Shown: positions 18,514-31,564, counted from the first letter of the stretch. The stretch is DNA of 64,000 nucleotides from an uncultured Rhodopila sp. (GCA_903932145.1 CAIZFE010000065.1:62001-126000), one strand, 5' to 3'. The notes: generated by a model from the sequence alone, not told the origin. Program-made: numbers and translations.

Positions 18514-18855
18514 GCGGGTTTCTAGCGAAACGGATCCGCGGGGGCGAGATTATACCACCCGGTAGATTTGGCCGGCTGCCATGTCCCGCCGTTGTTGCCG
18601 TCCCAATGATCATCGAGATGGCGTCGCGGGGGGGGGCAGCGACGGGCGATCCGGCCAACCTCATCCCGCACATCGGGGATTGAGGCTGCGGACGATTCGT
18701 CTCCCCGCCGCACCCGGTTTGCGCCATGGCCAGACGCCGCCGCAATCTCGGATATAGTAACAGTCGGTGACAGGGCCGTCACGGCTGCCGAACGGTTATT
18801 GTCGGCCGAACCCGCATCGGCTAACATGATTCTACAACACAACGAGGCTCCCGAT
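18514..18855. other. Intergenic region between the EamA gene and the beta-helix gene
   Basis: About 340 bases with no gene I can support. It contains a run of nine G residues (18628-18636), a potential slippage site, and presumably promoters for the two divergent genes, though I see no strong -35/-10 pair. Confidence 0.4.
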
Positions 18856-19839
18856 ATGTCTGATGCGAAACGCCAGCCGTCAACCGCTAACGTCCGCGGT
18901 TGGACGTTCGCCGCGGCTGTGGCGATGGTCTGCCTGACCGCCTCGTGGCTGTCAGGACAGGCAAAGGCGGACACGCTGTACGTCGGCGAAGGTAAGACCT
19001 ACGCGATGCCGTCCGCCGCCGCCGCCGCCGCGCATGATGGCGATCATATTGTTATCGCCGCCGGGTCCTATTTCGATTGTGCGGTCTGGCGGGCCAACGA
19101 CCTGACGATCGAAGGTGCCGGCCAGGAAGCCACCTTAATCACGGACAAGGTGTGTAACGGCAAGGCGTTGTTCATCACCACTGGCAGCAATATCACGATC
19201 CGGAACCTGATGCTGACCCGCGCCCGAGTACCCGACTCCAACGGCGCCGGTATTCGGGCCGAGGGCAATGGCAATCTGACCATCGAGCACGTGCAGTTCG
19301 TCAACAACCAGAACGGCATACTCACCGGCGCTTACCCGGGCAAAAAAATCGTCATCCGCGACAGCGTCTTCCTTCGGAACGGAACCTGTGAAGGTGGTGG
19401 CGGATGCGCACACGGCATCTATATCGGCAACATCGCCGAGTTGCGCGTCGAAAACAGCAAATTTTTCGGGACGAAGCAGGGTCACCAAATCAAATCCCGC
19501 GCATTACGCACGGTGATTATCAATTGCGACATCGCCGATGGTCCGGACGGCACCTCGAGCTATTCGGTCGATGTTCCGAACGGCGGTGCCGTGGTCATGA
19601 GCGGCAACCACATCCAGAAAGGCCCGAAATCCGAAAATCACACCGCCGCGCTGGTGGTCGGTGCGGAAGGCGTCACCCAGCAGACAACGGAAATTACCGT
19701 GGAGAAAAACACCTTCCTGGTCGAAGGCGATTACAACTCCTACCTGGTCAACAACCTGACGGCGACCGAGGCGAACCTGAAGGGCAATATCCTGCAGGGC
19801 AACGCGAAGGCGCTGCACGGCGATGGTTCGGTGAAATAA
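18856..19839 (+). CDS. Secreted right-handed beta-helix (pectate-lyase-like fold) protein
   Basis: 327-residue protein with an N-terminal hydrophobic segment (about residues 14-36, ending AKAD) followed by a parallel beta-helix. The repeating pattern of short strands with N, G and V/I residues (NDLTIEGAGQEATLI, SNITIRNLMLTRA, GNLTIEHVQFVNNQNGI, KKIVIRDSVFLRNG) is characteristic. Two cysteine-containing spots (CAVW, CEGGGGCAHG) may form disulfides. The ATG at 18856 has GAGG 8 bases upstream. Function unknown: such folds occur in polysaccharide lyases, but I see no clear catalytic signature. It faces the oxoprolinase gene across a hairpin. Confidence 0.75.
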   Translation: MSDAKRQPSTANVRGWTFAAAVAMVCLTASWLSGQAKADTLYVGEGKTYAMPSAAAAAAHDGDHIVIAAGSYFDCAVWRANDLTIEGAGQEATLITDKVCNGKALFITTGSNITIRNLMLTRARVPDSNGAGIRAEGNGNLTIEHVQFVNNQNGILTGAYPGKKIVIRDSVFLRNGTCEGGGGCAHGIYIGNIAELRVENSKFFGTKQGHQIKSRALRTVIINCDIADGPDGTSSYSVDVPNGGAVVMSGNHIQKGPKSENHTAALVVGAEGVTQQTTEITVEKNTFLVEGDYNSYLVNNLTATEANLKGNILQGNAKALHGDGSVK

Positions 19840-19856
19840 TCCAGCACGCGCTCACC

Positions 19857-19884
19857 CCGCGGGCGACTTGGATGTCGTCCGCGG
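19857..19884. terminator. Hairpin between convergent beta-helix and oxoprolinase genes
   Basis: CCGCGGGCGAC pairs with GTCGTCCGCGG (11 base pairs with one G-U pair, 6-base loop) in the 82-base gap between two convergent stop codons. Confidence 0.6.
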
Positions 19885-19921
19885 GTTCGATCTTGTCCAG
19901 GCTACTGCGGCCTTTCCGACG

Positions 19922-22900
19922 TCACGCCCGCCCATAACCGCCCCCTCCGGGCGTCTCGATAACGAACACATCGCCCGGCAGAAGGTCAGCCCGATCTGTT
20001 CCGGTCAGCGTTTCCCGCGAGCCATCCGCCCGTTCCACCCATTGCAGACCCGGCGCGCCATCTGAACCGCCATCCAGCCCGAACGGGGCGACCTCTCGGC
20101 GAGACGAAACGATCACCGCCGTCATCGGTTCCAGAAAGCGAATGCGGCGCATCGCGCCATCGCCACCCTGCCATTGGCCGGCGCCGCCCGATCCGCGCCG
20201 AATGGCGAATAGGTCCTGACGCACGGGGTAGCGCAGTTCCAGGACCTCGGGGTCGGTCATGCGGGTGTTGGTCATATGCGTCTGGATCGCCGACGTCCCG
20301 TCAAACCCGGGTCCCGCGCCAGTACCGCCACAAATCGTTTCGTAGTACTGCCTTGTCGCATCGCCGAACAGGAAGTTGTTCATCGTCGCCTGAGAGCACG
20401 CAATGACACCCAACGCTCCGAAGATGGCATTACAGGTAGCCTGCGAGACCTCGGTATTGCCCGCAACCACAGCGGCGCCCGGATGCGGGGACAGGAATGT
20501 TCCGGGCGGGATAATCAGCGTCAGCGGTTTCAGGCACCCATCGTTCAGCGGAATATCGTCCCCCACCAAACATCTGAACACGTATAGCACCGCCGCTCGG
20601 GTTACCGCCGGAGGCGAATTGAAATTGCCTTCGTGCTGCAGTCCGGTACCGGTAAAATCCACAACGGCACTCCGGGATGCCTTGTCCACACTGATCGCCA
20701 CGCAAAGGTGACGACCATTGTCCATTTTGTAATCGAAACGTCCGGAGCCGATCCGTTCGATCACCCGTCGAACCGATTCCTCGGCGTTGTCCATGACGTG
20801 GCGCATATACGCGCTGACCACCGGCCAACCGTATTGCGAAACAACCCGCCGCAACTCCTGCACGCCTTTTTCGTTGGCGGCGACCTGTGCCTTGATATCG
20901 GCGACATTCACATCCGGGCTGCGCGCCGGATACCGCGCTCCGCTCAGCAATGCCCGGAATTCGGCCTCCCGAAAATGCCCGCCATCGACCAGCAGGAAAT
21001 CGTCGATCACGACGCCTTCTTCTTCCAGCGTGCGCGACATCGGTGGCGTCGAACCGGGGGTTATGCCGCCGATGTCGGCATGATGGCCCCGGCTGCCGAC
21101 GAAAAACAGTATCTCATGCCCGGCAACGTCGAAAACCGGCGTGATAACCGTGATATCCGGCAGGTGAGTCCCGCCGTTAAACGGGTTGTTCAGCGCAACG
21201 ACATCGCCGGGCTTTAACGTATGCCGACGATGCTCCAGAACCGTGCGAACGCTCTCCCCCATCGCCCCGAGATGCACCGGCACGTGCGGCGCATTCGCCA
21301 CCAGGCCGCCCTCGGCGTCAAAGATCGCACAGGAGAAATCGAGGCGTTCCTTGATATTCACACTCATCGAGGTGTTTTGCAGCACCGCGCCAGTCTGCTC
21401 CGCGACGTTCATAAATAGATTATTGAACAGTTCCAGCAGCACCGGATCGGGGCGATCACTGCCAGCCGGGACGCGGGTGGGCAGAATTTCGGTACGTCGA
21501 AGGATCATGTGATCCAGGCTGGTGATTTCGGCGGTCCAACCGGGTTCGATAACGGTCGTGGCGTTGGCCTCGCGCACCAGCGCCGGCCCGGCGATACGGT
21601 CGCCCGCCAGCAACGACGTTCGCTCCAGCACCGGTGCCTCAACCGCGACGCCCCCGGTGAAGATGCTGACCCGGTCGACGGCCTCGGGCGCCCCGGCCAA
21701 ACGCGACGACAGTGTTGCCTCGGCGGCGACGGTTCCGGCCAAAGTGGCTTCCGCGGCGACCGTTTCCACAACGATCGGACGGTCCGGCGTCGCGAAGCCG
21801 AAGCGCGTCCGATGGGCCGCGGTGAAATCGGCCACAATCGTTTCAAGGTCTCGCAGTGAAACGATCAACGCGGCCTCGGTGCCCGCATAGCGCAGATGCA
21901 ACGTGCGCGCCGTCGTTACGTCCGCAGCCGATGCGCCCTGTGCCTCCAACGCGGCCACGGCTTCCCCGGCCAGTCTGTCGGCCAACGCGCAAAGTTCCGG
22001 CAGCGTATCCGCGCCAAGAGGCGTTTCGACCGCCTGCTCTTTCATCGTCGTTTGGTCGGCCAGCCCCATCCCATAGGCGGACAAAACGCCAGCGTAAGGG
22101 TGAATAAACACCGTCTCCATCCCCAGCGCGTCGGCAACCAGACACGCGTGCTGCCCACCGGCACCACCAAAACATTGCAGCGCGAAGTTACTGACATCGT
22201 GACCTTTCTGCACCGACACCTGCTTGATCGCATTGGCCATGTTGGCGACTGCGATTTGCAGGAATCCCTCGGCCGTTTCCTGTGGCGTGCGGCCAATCTC
22301 CCTGGCCAGTTCGGCAAACTTCGCCGTTACGATATCCGCATCCAGCGGTTGATCGGCGCGCGGCCCGAAAATCGGAGGGAAATGCGCCGGTTGGATCTTG
22401 CCGACGCAGACATTAGCATCCGTCACCGTCAGCGGCCCGCCGCGCCGGTAACAGGCCGGTCCCGGATTGGCGCCCGCCGAATCCGGCCCGACCCGCATGC
22501 GCGCGCCGTCAAAATGCAGGATCGATCCACCGCCCGCCGCAACCGTATTGATCGCCATCATCGGCGCCCGCATCCGCACCCCGGCAACAGCGGTTTCGAA
22601 CGCCCGCTCGAACGCCCCGGCATACAGCGCCACGTCGGTCGAGGTGCCGCCCATGTCGAAGCCGATGATCCTGTCGAATCCGGCCATGCCGGCCGTTCGC
22701 GCCGCACCCACGATGCCACCGGCCGGGCCGGACAGGATCGCGTCCTTGCCCTGAAAACTATGCGCCTCGGTCAAACCACCATTCGACTGCATGAAATACA
22801 GCCGCGTGCCCGTCAGTTCGGATGCCACCTGATCCACGTAGCGGCGGAGAATCGGCGACAGGTAGGCATCCACCACCGTGGTGTCACCGCGCGGCACCAG

Positions 22901-23494
22901 CCGCAGCAACGGACTGACCGCGTGACTGGCGGACACCTGCGTAAACCCCGCCTCCCGAGCCAGTTCCGCCAACCGCTGTTCGTGCGCGGGATATTTCCAG
23001 GCGTGCATCAAGACAATCGCGCACGCCTCGATCCCATCGGCCCGGGCGTCGGCCAGTAATGAACGGGCGCCCGCCTCATCGAACAGTTCGATCTCAACCC
23101 CGTCCACGCCGACGCGGCCCGCCACTTCCTCGACGCGCTCATACAACATCGTCGGTAGCGTGATGGCGAGGTCGAACAGCCTCGGCCGCGCCTGATTGCC
23201 GATACGCAATGCGTCGCGAAATCCGGTGTTCACCAGCAACAGGACGCGGTCACCCTTGCGCTCCAACAGGGCGTTGGTTGCCACGGTGGTGCCCATTTTA
23301 ACCGCCTCGATGACCCCTTGCGGGATCGGCGCATCCGGCGCCAGCCCAAGAATCGATTTGATCCCGGCGATCGCCGCATCCTTGTACCGTTCCGGATTTT
23401 CCGACAGCAGCTTGTGGGTGGACAGGTGTCCGTCAGGATCGCGAGCGACGATGTCGGTAAAAGTGCCGCCGCGGTCGATCCAGAATTGCCACAT
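19922..23494 (-). CDS. 5-oxoprolinase / hydantoinase, fused HyuA-HyuB type
   Basis: 1190-residue ATP-dependent enzyme of the OplAH family that opens 5-oxoproline or hydantoin-like rings. The HyuA half opens with [11 protein letters not shown] and has the second nucleotide motif [14 protein letters not shown] near residue 280. The HyuB half begins near residue 690 ([20 protein letters not shown]) and includes [25 protein letters not shown] and a glycine-rich C-terminus. The ATG at 23494 has GAGGG 8 bases upstream; earlier in-frame ATGs do not begin the conserved domain. Length fits single-chain oxoprolinases. No hydantoin-specific neighbours are present, so 5-oxoproline salvage is the simplest role. 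Confidence 0.92.
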   Translation of the reverse strand: MWQFWIDRGGTFTDIVARDPDGHLSTHKLLSENPERYKDAAIAGIKSILGLAPDAPIPQGVIEAVKMGTTVATNALLERKGDRVLLLVNTGFRDALRIGNQARPRLFDLAITLPTMLYERVEEVAGRVGVDGVEIELFDEAGARSLLADARADGIEACAIVLMHAWKYPAHEQRLAELAREAGFTQVSASHAVSPLLRLVPRGDTTVVDAYLSPILRRYVDQVASELTGTRLYFMQSNGGLTEAHSFQGKDAILSGPAGGIVGAARTAGMAGFDRIIGFDMGGTSTDVALYAGAFERAFETAVAGVRMRAPMMAINTVAAGGGSILHFDGARMRVGPDSAGANPGPACYRRGGPLTVTDANVCVGKIQPAHFPPIFGPRADQPLDADIVTAKFAELAREIGRTPQETAEGFLQIAVANMANAIKQVSVQKGHDVSNFALQCFGGAGGQHACLVADALGMETVFIHPYAGVLSAYGMGLADQTTMKEQAVETPLGADTLPELCALADRLAGEAVAALEAQGASAADVTTARTLHLRYAGTEAALIVSLRDLETIVADFTAAHRTRFGFATPDRPIVVETVAAEATLAGTVAAEATLSSRLAGAPEAVDRVSIFTGGVAVEAPVLERTSLLAGDRIAGPALVREANATTVIEPGWTAEITSLDHMILRRTEILPTRVPAGSDRPDPVLLELFNNLFMNVAEQTGAVLQNTSMSVNIKERLDFSCAIFDAEGGLVANAPHVPVHLGAMGESVRTVLEHRRHTLKPGDVVALNNPFNGGTHLPDITVITPVFDVAGHEILFFVGSRGHHADIGGITPGSTPPMSRTLEEEGVVIDDFLLVDGGHFREAEFRALLSGARYPARSPDVNVADIKAQVAANEKGVQELRRVVSQYGWPVVSAYMRHVMDNAEESVRRVIERIGSGRFDYKMDNGRHLCVAISVDKASRSAVVDFTGTGLQHEGNFNSPPAVTRAAVLYVFRCLVGDDIPLNDGCLKPLTLIIPPGTFLSPHPGAAVVAGNTEVSQATCNAIFGALGVIACSQATMNNFLFGDATRQYYETICGGTGAGPGFDGTSAIQTHMTNTRMTDPEVLELRYPVRQDLFAIRRGSGGAGQWQGGDGAMRRIRFLEPMTAVIVSSRREVAPFGLDGGSDGAPGLQWVERADGSRETLTGTDRADLLPGDVFVIETPGGGGYGRA

Positions 23495-23737
23495 CGGAGT
23501 TTCCCTCATTGCCACCGCATCAGGGCAGACTTGCGGTATCCGAGGCAAGCCCCGTCAGCCGGCTGGCTGCGAGTGGTTAGCACCGGCCGGTCCCGCGCCA
23601 CGGGATGATTTTATCGCGACACCAGCGATTTTCTCGTTCCTGTTAACCGATTGTTTACCTCTTGGTGGTCTTATGGGCCGCGCACGGGCAACGATGCGCG
23701 TTTCTAACAGTCAGTCGTATAAGCGGAGAAGCCATTC

Positions 23738-24061
23738 ATGCGAGGATCGATAATTCTTTTTACCGCCGCGGTGATCATAGCCTCCGGTGCCGGCGTCCGC
23801 GCCGCCAGCCTGACAATCGAACAATCGGGCCAGCGGTTCAGCGAAAAATCGGCGGTCCTGAAGTCTGGTGAATCACTCTCGTTTGCCAACAAGGACGATG
23901 TCAGCCACAATATAACGGTCGTCGATGACGATGACGAGGCCGCCGATCTGGGCCTGCAAAAGCCGGGGGAAATACTTGACTATCGATTCGATAAGACCGG
24001 GCGATTTAAAATCCGCTGCAGTATCCATCCGGGCATGAAGATGACCGTTACGGTAAAGTAG
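23738..24061 (+). CDS. Periplasmic cupredoxin (amicyanin-like type I copper protein)
   Basis: 107-residue exported protein with a signal peptide (about residues 1-22, ending GVRA). The predicted copper ligands are H57 (VSHNIT), C94, H97 and M100 in RCSIHPGM. The short C-X2-H-X2-M loop is the amicyanin spacing. It should carry single electrons in the periplasm. The chemoreceptor gene follows 40 bases later on the same strand, suggesting co-expression; an electron-transfer or redox/copper sensing link is possible but unproven. No methylamine dehydrogenase genes are in view. Confidence 0.82.
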   Translation: MRGSIILFTAAVIIASGAGVRAASLTIEQSGQRFSEKSAVLKSGESLSFANKDDVSHNITVVDDDDEAADLGLQKPGEILDYRFDKTGRFKIRCSIHPGMKMTVTVK

Positions 24062-24101
24062 ATTCTATCTCCAAAGATCGCTCTGCTTCCAGGATATCCC
24101 A

Positions 24102-25979
24102 ATGACGGTTCAATCAAAAATTCTCGCCGCCTGCCTTCTGTTTGTCGCGATCATCGCCGGGGTCGGTGGACTGGCGCAGCAACAGTCGAACAGGATGGGG
24201 CGCCTGGCCGTCGGCATTTACGACCACGCCTTCATGGGCATGTCATATGTCGATCAAGCACAGGAGGAGTTTCTCCGGCTGGAAGCCGCGCATCAAGAGA
24301 CGGGGGAGACCGTCGTCGGCAGCGCCACCTTGGACAAAGTCATGGAACTGCTCTCGGTCGCGGTGGATCGCGCGACTTCCGATCGGACCCGAGCCGTCGG
24401 CCGGCAGACAGCTTCATTGTTGACCGCGCTGGCGAATGCACCTGCATCCGAACGATCGGAGCGCATGATTCAAGCCGATCGATCACTGACGAAGCTGGTG
24501 AAACGGTTCGCGTCCGATGGGCTGGAAACCCGTGACAATGCGGAAGACCTCGCGGCCCGCAGCACGCGTCTGGTTCTGATCCAGGTCGCCATCGCCGTCT
24601 GCCTGGCGCTCGGCGTCGGATGGCTGGTCGGGCGCAATCTATCGTGCCCGCTGGTGCAACTGGTGCGGACCATCGACGCCCTGGCGGCCGGCGCGTTGGA
24701 GCGTGCGGTGCCGGCCAGGCTCACCGGCCGGCGCGACGAAATCGGTGCCCTCTCGCGGGCCGCCAACGTGTTCCGCGACGCCATGCGGCAGAATGCCAGG
24801 GCCGCTGAAGACAGGGAACGACTGCGCGAACAGAACGAAGTGGTGAAACTGGAGATGCTGCGCGGCGCGGCTGACCGGATCGAAACAGAAACGACAAAGG
24901 TCGCGGCACAATCGGCGCAAAGCGGCGACTTGCTGGCGACCCGAGCAAAGGCGTTGGCCGCCTCCGCCGCGCGCATGTTGATCAGCGTCGATGGAGCGAC
25001 CGGCGCCAGCCAGGAAGCCTTGAACAGTTGCGAGATCGTCGCCGCGGCGGGAGAGGAACTGTCCGCCTCCGCCCGCGAGATCGCCGGCCGGATCGATGCC
25101 TCAACCACCGAAATCGCCGACACGGTGCGGGCGGGACAGCAAGCGCACCAGATCATCGGGCAACTGTCCGCGTCGATGGGTCAGATCGGGTCTGTGGCCC
25201 GGCTCATCGGCGATATCGCCGGACGCACCAACCTGCTTGCCCTCAATGCCACGATCGAAGCCGCCCGAGCGGGCGACGCGGGCCGCGGTTTCGCGGTGGT
25301 GGCCAGCGAGGTCAAAGCCCTGGCGACACAGACCGCGCATTCGACCGAGGACATTGCCCGCAATATCCGAAACATCGAGACCGCGACGCAAGATGCGGTG
25401 AAGGTGGTGAGCGAGATGGTGGCACGCGTTGCCTCCATCGAGCGCATCACGCAGGCGGTTGCCGCGGCCGCCGAACAACAGACAGAGGCCACCGGGGAAA
25501 TCGCTCGCAGCGTTCTGGGAACCGTCGCGTCAATGCGGATGGTTTCGGAACAAATCGGGTCGGTGACGCAGGAAGCCCACAAGACCGAATCGGCGGTCAC
25601 CGAGATGCAGTCGGCCGCGGGAACGGTCGCCGAACAAATCGCGGAACTGCGGAGCGTTATGGTCCGGATCGTACGCACGTCGTCGGATGCCGCCAACCGG
25701 CGGGACGGCACGCGTTTTCCCTTCGACGTGCCGGCGACGCTGCGTCTGAACGGCGGCGATCTGCCGGTCACCTGCCTGAATCTCAGCCTGGGCGGTGCGC
25801 GGTTACGCGCAGGCCAAACGCTGTTGGCGGGCACGCAGGTGACCTTGAGCTTATCGGGCCTTCCCGACCTGCCCGGCAGCATTCTACAGGACGGCAAGGA
25901 GACGAGTCTGCGCTTCGCCTGGGAACCGGATGCGGCCCCCGCTCCGCTGCGCGATTTACTGGACCGGAAGGCCGCGTGA
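24102..25979 (+). CDS. Methyl-accepting chemotaxis protein with C-terminal PilZ domain
   Basis: 625-residue chemoreceptor. TM1 spans about 6-24, a helical periplasmic domain about 27-150, TM2 about 153-174, a HAMP domain follows to about 226, then the signalling hairpin whose tip reads [18 protein letters not shown] and [14 protein letters not shown] PilZ domain occupies about 532-620 with both c-di-GMP motifs intact: RDGTR (RxxxR) and NLSLGG (NxSxxG). The receptor therefore probably couples chemotaxis to cyclic di-GMP directly. It follows the cupredoxin gene. No che genes are in the window, though motB-motA lie 5 kb away. Confidence 0.92.
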   Translation: MTVQSKILAACLLFVAIIAGVGGLAQQQSNRMGRLAVGIYDHAFMGMSYVDQAQEEFLRLEAAHQETGETVVGSATLDKVMELLSVAVDRATSDRTRAVGRQTASLLTALANAPASERSERMIQADRSLTKLVKRFASDGLETRDNAEDLAARSTRLVLIQVAIAVCLALGVGWLVGRNLSCPLVQLVRTIDALAAGALERAVPARLTGRRDEIGALSRAANVFRDAMRQNARAAEDRERLREQNEVVKLEMLRGAADRIETETTKVAAQSAQSGDLLATRAKALAASAARMLISVDGATGASQEALNSCEIVAAAGEELSASAREIAGRIDASTTEIADTVRAGQQAHQIIGQLSASMGQIGSVARLIGDIAGRTNLLALNATIEAARAGDAGRGFAVVASEVKALATQTAHSTEDIARNIRNIETATQDAVKVVSEMVARVASIERITQAVAAAAEQQTEATGEIARSVLGTVASMRMVSEQIGSVTQEAHKTESAVTEMQSAAGTVAEQIAELRSVMVRIVRTSSDAANRRDGTRFPFDVPATLRLNGGDLPVTCLNLSLGGARLRAGQTLLAGTQVTLSLSGLPDLPGSILQDGKETSLRFAWEPDAAPAPLRDLLDRKAA

Positions 25980-26090
25980 TCCGGTTGCACCGCAAATCGT
26001 CTCGTCCGTGAGGTTCACGGAATATGGACGCTCGGGCCAAGCAACAAACAAGGAAATATCCGTCGGAATTGATCTCCGCCAGCCCTCCCT

Positions 26091-26172
26091 CGTCATGCCG
26101 ACGAAGGTCGGCATCCACGTCTTTCACTCGTTAAATCACAGACGTGGATGGTGCACCTTCGCGCACCATCAC
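26091..26172. repeat. Family A palindromic repeat, copy 1
   Basis: About 80 bases composed of three hairpins: GCCGAC-gaa-GGTCGGC, a central ATCCACGTCT / AGACGTGGAT stem with a 17-base loop, and GGTGC / GCACC. Related copies lie at 34073-34157 (inverted) and 38433-38523 (diverged). It occupies the gap between the convergent chemoreceptor and DUF255 genes. Confidence 0.75.
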
Positions 26173-26216
26173 AATGCGGGGCGGTCGGCGTGTGTCAACA
26201 TCAACGGCGGCTGGTA

Positions 26217-28265
<2,049 letters not shown>

Positions 28266-28370
28266 TGGGGCACCTTTTTAACGTATCCGCGGAACATAGG
28301 ACGTTCGGTGGCCGTTGACAGACCCGGCGGCGTTTACCGGATGTTAAGAAATACCTGTCATCCTGCCGCC

Positions 28371-28760
28371 ATGAACCCCCGCATCCAAAGAGGCCGCACC
28401 GCACACGCCAGCGGCATCGCCGCCGAGGACGCCGCGTGCGCGGCCCTGATAGCCGATGGCTGGACCATCCTCGTCCGCCGCCTGCGCACCAAAGCCGGTG
28501 AGGTGGACGCGGTGGCGGAAAAAGCCGGCATCCTGGCGATTATCGAGGTCAAATCCCGCCCAACCCTCGCCGAGGCCGCCCTTGCCCTGACGGTTCGGCA
28601 ACAGGTCCGACTGGCGGCGGCGTGCGACCTTATCCTGGGCCAGCATCCGGATTGGGGTGTGAACGGTGTGCGCTTCGATTTGCTGGTGGTGAATCCCGCC
28701 GGGCAGGTGCGCCGTATTGCCGATGCTTTCCGGTCGGGGGACATCTCGGGTAGTTACTGA
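28371..28760 (+). CDS. yraN: YraN-family (UPF0102) nuclease-fold protein
   Basis: 129-residue protein of the YraN family, often found with rRNA methyltransferase RsmI in other genomes. The PD-(D/E)XK-like core is visible as AGEVDAVAEKAG and IIEVKSR, with a conserved RRLRTKAGE lead. The start at 28371 (MNPRIQRG) is preferred; an in-frame ATG lies 30 bases upstream. Its stop overlaps the 3' end of the convergent DUF3108 gene by 7 bases. Function is uncertain, possibly endonuclease or DNA-processing. Confidence 0.88.
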   Translation: MNPRIQRGRTAHASGIAAEDAACAALIADGWTILVRRLRTKAGEVDAVAEKAGILAIIEVKSRPTLAEAALALTVRQQVRLAAACDLILGQHPDWGVNGVRFDLLVVNPAGQVRRIADAFRSGDISGSY

Positions 28761-29584
28761 CGTTGCGCCACTGTCAGTTCCGCGCCCGGCCCGGTCTCGG
28801 TCAGATACATCACAGCATCCCCGAACCACCGCGTTTCAAACGACATCCGCACCGGCAACAGCGGTCCGCCCGGGGAAACAGGGGCCAGCCAGGCAGAACC
28901 GTGCAGCGGCTTGCTGTCATGCTCGCGTTCCGAACCGAATTTGAACCCGGCGAGCAGCCGGCCCGAAAAGTCGCAGCGGATGGCCTTGCCGGCAAAACTG
29001 GAGCGGCCGGTCGGTTCCAGGATTTCCTCTCCGGCCGTCCGTGCCTGGATCTCGACCGCGCGCCTGCCGTCATAGGTATGCACGGTGGTCTCACAGCGGC
29101 CGGTGTCCGCCACCGCATGGATCAATTCCGCCAACGCGCTCAACGTGTCGATCGTGTTGACCTGCAAGGACTCGGGCACCGGCTCGCGTTCCGACTCATC
29201 GGGAGGAATGAGCACTCGTACGACCGGTAAACCGTGCTGGTAGTCGATCGCGGCATGCCGATTGACGCCGCGCCAGGAACCGCCCGCTTCATATTGAGTC
29301 GGCACCGCCTGCTCGCCGTGCCAGGAGCCGTTGACGTGATCGAATTCGTGCCCGCGGAAGAGAATCCCGACCACACCGGTGGTGTGGTAGCCAAGGTTCA
29401 TCTGATATGTCCACGGCCCGAAACTGAATCCCGCCTCGGCCTCTGCCACATGGACCCCCGCGGCAAAGGTTTCGTATATGGCGTGCAGCGACATGGCCGA
29501 CGGCGGCGGAGCGCCCTGCGCGAAAGCGGCGCGCGGCATCAAAAGCCCGATCAATCCCATGCTGCATCGCATCATATTGTCCAT
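28754..29584 (-). CDS. DUF3108 domain-containing exported protein
   Basis: 276-residue protein with an N-terminal signal peptide (MRCSMGLIGLLMPRAAFAQ). The body matches the DUF3108 pattern: a start like IYETFAAGVHVAEAEAGFSF, then YDGRRAVEI and GKAIRCDFSGRLLAGFKF. Such proteins are periplasmic or outer-membrane associated; the role is unknown. The gene follows motA by 31 bases on the same strand, so it may be read with motB-motA. I prefer the ATG at 29584; an ATG at 29608 is possible. Confidence 0.8.
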   Translation of the reverse strand: MDNMMRCSMGLIGLLMPRAAFAQGAPPPSAMSLHAIYETFAAGVHVAEAEAGFSFGPWTYQMNLGYHTTGVVGILFRGHEFDHVNGSWHGEQAVPTQYEAGGSWRGVNRHAAIDYQHGLPVVRVLIPPDESEREPVPESLQVNTIDTLSALAELIHAVADTGRCETTVHTYDGRRAVEIQARTAGEEILEPTGRSSFAGKAIRCDFSGRLLAGFKFGSEREHDSKPLHGSAWLAPVSPGGPLLPVRMSFETRWFGDAVMYLTETGPGAELTVAQRQ

Positions 29585-29615
29585 CTTATGGCCGGGAGGC
29601 GCAAACACAAGGGCC

Positions 29616-30479
29616 TCACATCTGAACGCCTTGCACCGCTTCCTCCAGTTCCAGGAAGGTCGGCATGTGTTCGGTCGGCACCATCTTCCGCCCCGCCTCG
29701 ACGCTCACCTGCGGTGCATTCCCATGCAGATGCGCCACCAGCACCGCTCGGATCACCTCCAGGTATTTGGCCTCCTCCTCGACGATGCCCTTCATCCGGA
29801 TGGAGAACGGCCCGGCGATACCGTAAGCCAGCAGAATTCCAAGGAACGTGCCGACCAACGCGCCGCCGATCATCGCACCCAGCACCGCGGGAGGCTGATC
29901 GATGTGCGACATCGTCTTGATAACGCCCAAGACCGCGGCGACGATCCCCAAAGCCGGCAAGGCATCCGCCATGGTCTGCATGATGTGAGAGGGATGCAGT
30001 TCCTCGACCAGCACTTTCTTCAGCTCGCGGGCCATCACATCCTCGATCTGGTTCGGGTCGTCCGCGTTCATTCCGACGATGCGCAGGTAATCGCACACAA
30101 TGGTCGTGGCGTGGTGATTGGCCAGGATTTTGGGGAATTTCTGAAACGCCGAGCTTTCGCCGGGTTTCTCGATATGCGACTCCAGCGCCATCGCCCCTTT
30201 TGTGCTGGCAAGCCGCACCAGGAAATACAGCAGGCTGAGCAGCTCGATGTAGTCCACCTTATGGAACGCGGCGCCTTTGATCATCTTGCCGAACGCGCCC
30301 AGCAGATGTTTGACGTCGTGCATGCTGTTGGCCATCAGCATCGTGCCGATGGCCGCGCCGCCGATGGTCCACATCTCGAACGGTACCGCCTCCATCAGCG
30401 GCTCCATGCTGCCGCCGGAGGTGATGTAGCTGCCCAGAACGCAGCCGAACAACAGGACCAGGCCGCCAATCGTCAGCAT
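29616..30479 (-). CDS. motA: Flagellar motor stator protein MotA
   Basis: 287-residue inner-membrane proton-channel subunit of the flagellar stator. Four hydrophobic segments are visible (LTIGGLVLLFGCVLGSYI, MWTIGGAAIGTML, a pair after residue 170: ALPALGIVAAVLGVIK and AMIGGALVGTFLGILLAYGI). The conserved proline before the third helix is present and the cytoplasmic loop is long and charged. It follows motB by 8 bases, which is the reverse of the usual motA-motB order. Other flagellar genes are not in view. Confidence 0.94.
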   Translation of the reverse strand: MLTIGGLVLLFGCVLGSYITSGGSMEPLMEAVPFEMWTIGGAAIGTMLMANSMHDVKHLLGAFGKMIKGAAFHKVDYIELLSLLYFLVRLASTKGAMALESHIEKPGESSAFQKFPKILANHHATTIVCDYLRIVGMNADDPNQIEDVMARELKKVLVEELHPSHIMQTMADALPALGIVAAVLGVIKTMSHIDQPPAVLGAMIGGALVGTFLGILLAYGIAGPFSIRMKGIVEEEAKYLEVIRAVLVAHLHGNAPQVSVEAGRKMVPTEHMPTFLELEEAVQGVQM

Positions 30480-30487
30480 CGCCGGCC

Positions 30488-31564
30488 TCAGGGTTTGGCG
30501 TCGGGGGCGGGCGCCTCCCGCAGCACGACAATGGCGATCCGCCGATTCGCCGCAGCCAACGGATCGGCCGGCAGCAGCGGATCGCGGTCGGCGTTGCCGA
30601 TCACCGACTTCATCCGGGCTTCCGGAAACCCGCCATCGACCAGCACGCGGCGGGTCGCGTTCGCCCGTTCGGACGACAACTCCCAGTTCGTCCGCTCGGG
30701 GCCAGGAAAGGGCGCGGAATCGGTGTGTCCGGCGATCGAGATCGGCTGTTGGAGCTTCAACAGCACCGGCACGACCTTTTGCAGCAGCAGTCTCGCCCGT
30801 TCGTTCGGAGTCGCCGATCCGGTGGGAAACATTGGCAGTTTGATCTCATCGATGATCTGGATCCGCAGCCCTTCGGGCGTCATGTCGATGGTGAGCTGCC
30901 TGGCCAGTTCCGCCAGCGCCGGGTCCGAACGAACCGCTTCCTGGATTTGTTGAGTCGCCTGTTCGAACGCCGCTTTTTCGGCGGCCGCCCTGGCCGCGGC
31001 CAGATCGGCAGCGGTTACCTTGTGCACATCGGGTTGGCCTTCACGCTGGACGTCGGAACCTCCACCCGGCCCCGGCGCCGGCCGCGTTCCTTTTTGCCCG
31101 AGCGGCTTTTCGTCGGTGGCGTCGTCGGCGTCCTGGTCGTCGTCCATCGGGCCTTTGCCAACGCCCTCACCGGACTTCGCGCGATGGAATTCGGTGTAAA
31201 CCGGATCATCGCCGTCCTCGGTGCGTTCGATCACCGGGCGCTTGCCGCTGGTAATCTGGACGCTGCCGCGATCGGACACCAAGGCGCCTTCGTCGAACGC
31301 GGTGTGGCCACCGAACGGCTGGCCGGTGCCGGAAGACGCGTGGGACATGATATTGTTAGGACTGAAATAGTCCGCGAGGCCCTTGCGCTGATCCTCGGTC
31401 GTGGCGTTCAGCAGCCACATCAACAGGAAGAAGGCCATCATGGCGGTTACGAAATCGGCGTACGCAACCTTCCAGGCGCCCCCGTGATGGCCGCCCTCCA
31501 CGATCTCATACCGTTTAATGATGACTCCGCCCCTGGAGCCCTTCCTGTCGCTTTTGCCCGCCAT
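30488..31564 (-). CDS. motB: Flagellar motor stator protein MotB (OmpA-like)
   Basis: 358-residue stator subunit. The plug and single transmembrane helix hold the proton-binding aspartate in WKVAYADFVTAMMAFFLLMW. The linker is charged and Gly/Pro-rich (about 120-185), and the C-terminal OmpA-like peptidoglycan-binding domain shows ISIAGHTDSAPF and NWELSSERANATR. The ATG at 31564 has GAGGGG upstream; an earlier in-frame ATG at 31591 is less likely. It precedes motA on the same strand, probably as one transcript with DUF3108 behind. Confidence 0.94.
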   Translation of the reverse strand: MAGKSDRKGSRGGVIIKRYEIVEGGHHGGAWKVAYADFVTAMMAFFLLMWLLNATTEDQRKGLADYFSPNNIMSHASSGTGQPFGGHTAFDEGALVSDRGSVQITSGKRPVIERTEDGDDPVYTEFHRAKSGEGVGKGPMDDDQDADDATDEKPLGQKGTRPAPGPGGGSDVQREGQPDVHKVTAADLAAARAAAEKAAFEQATQQIQEAVRSDPALAELARQLTIDMTPEGLRIQIIDEIKLPMFPTGSATPNERARLLLQKVVPVLLKLQQPISIAGHTDSAPFPGPERTNWELSSERANATRRVLVDGGFPEARMKSVIGNADRDPLLPADPLAAANRRIAIVVLREAPAPDAKP

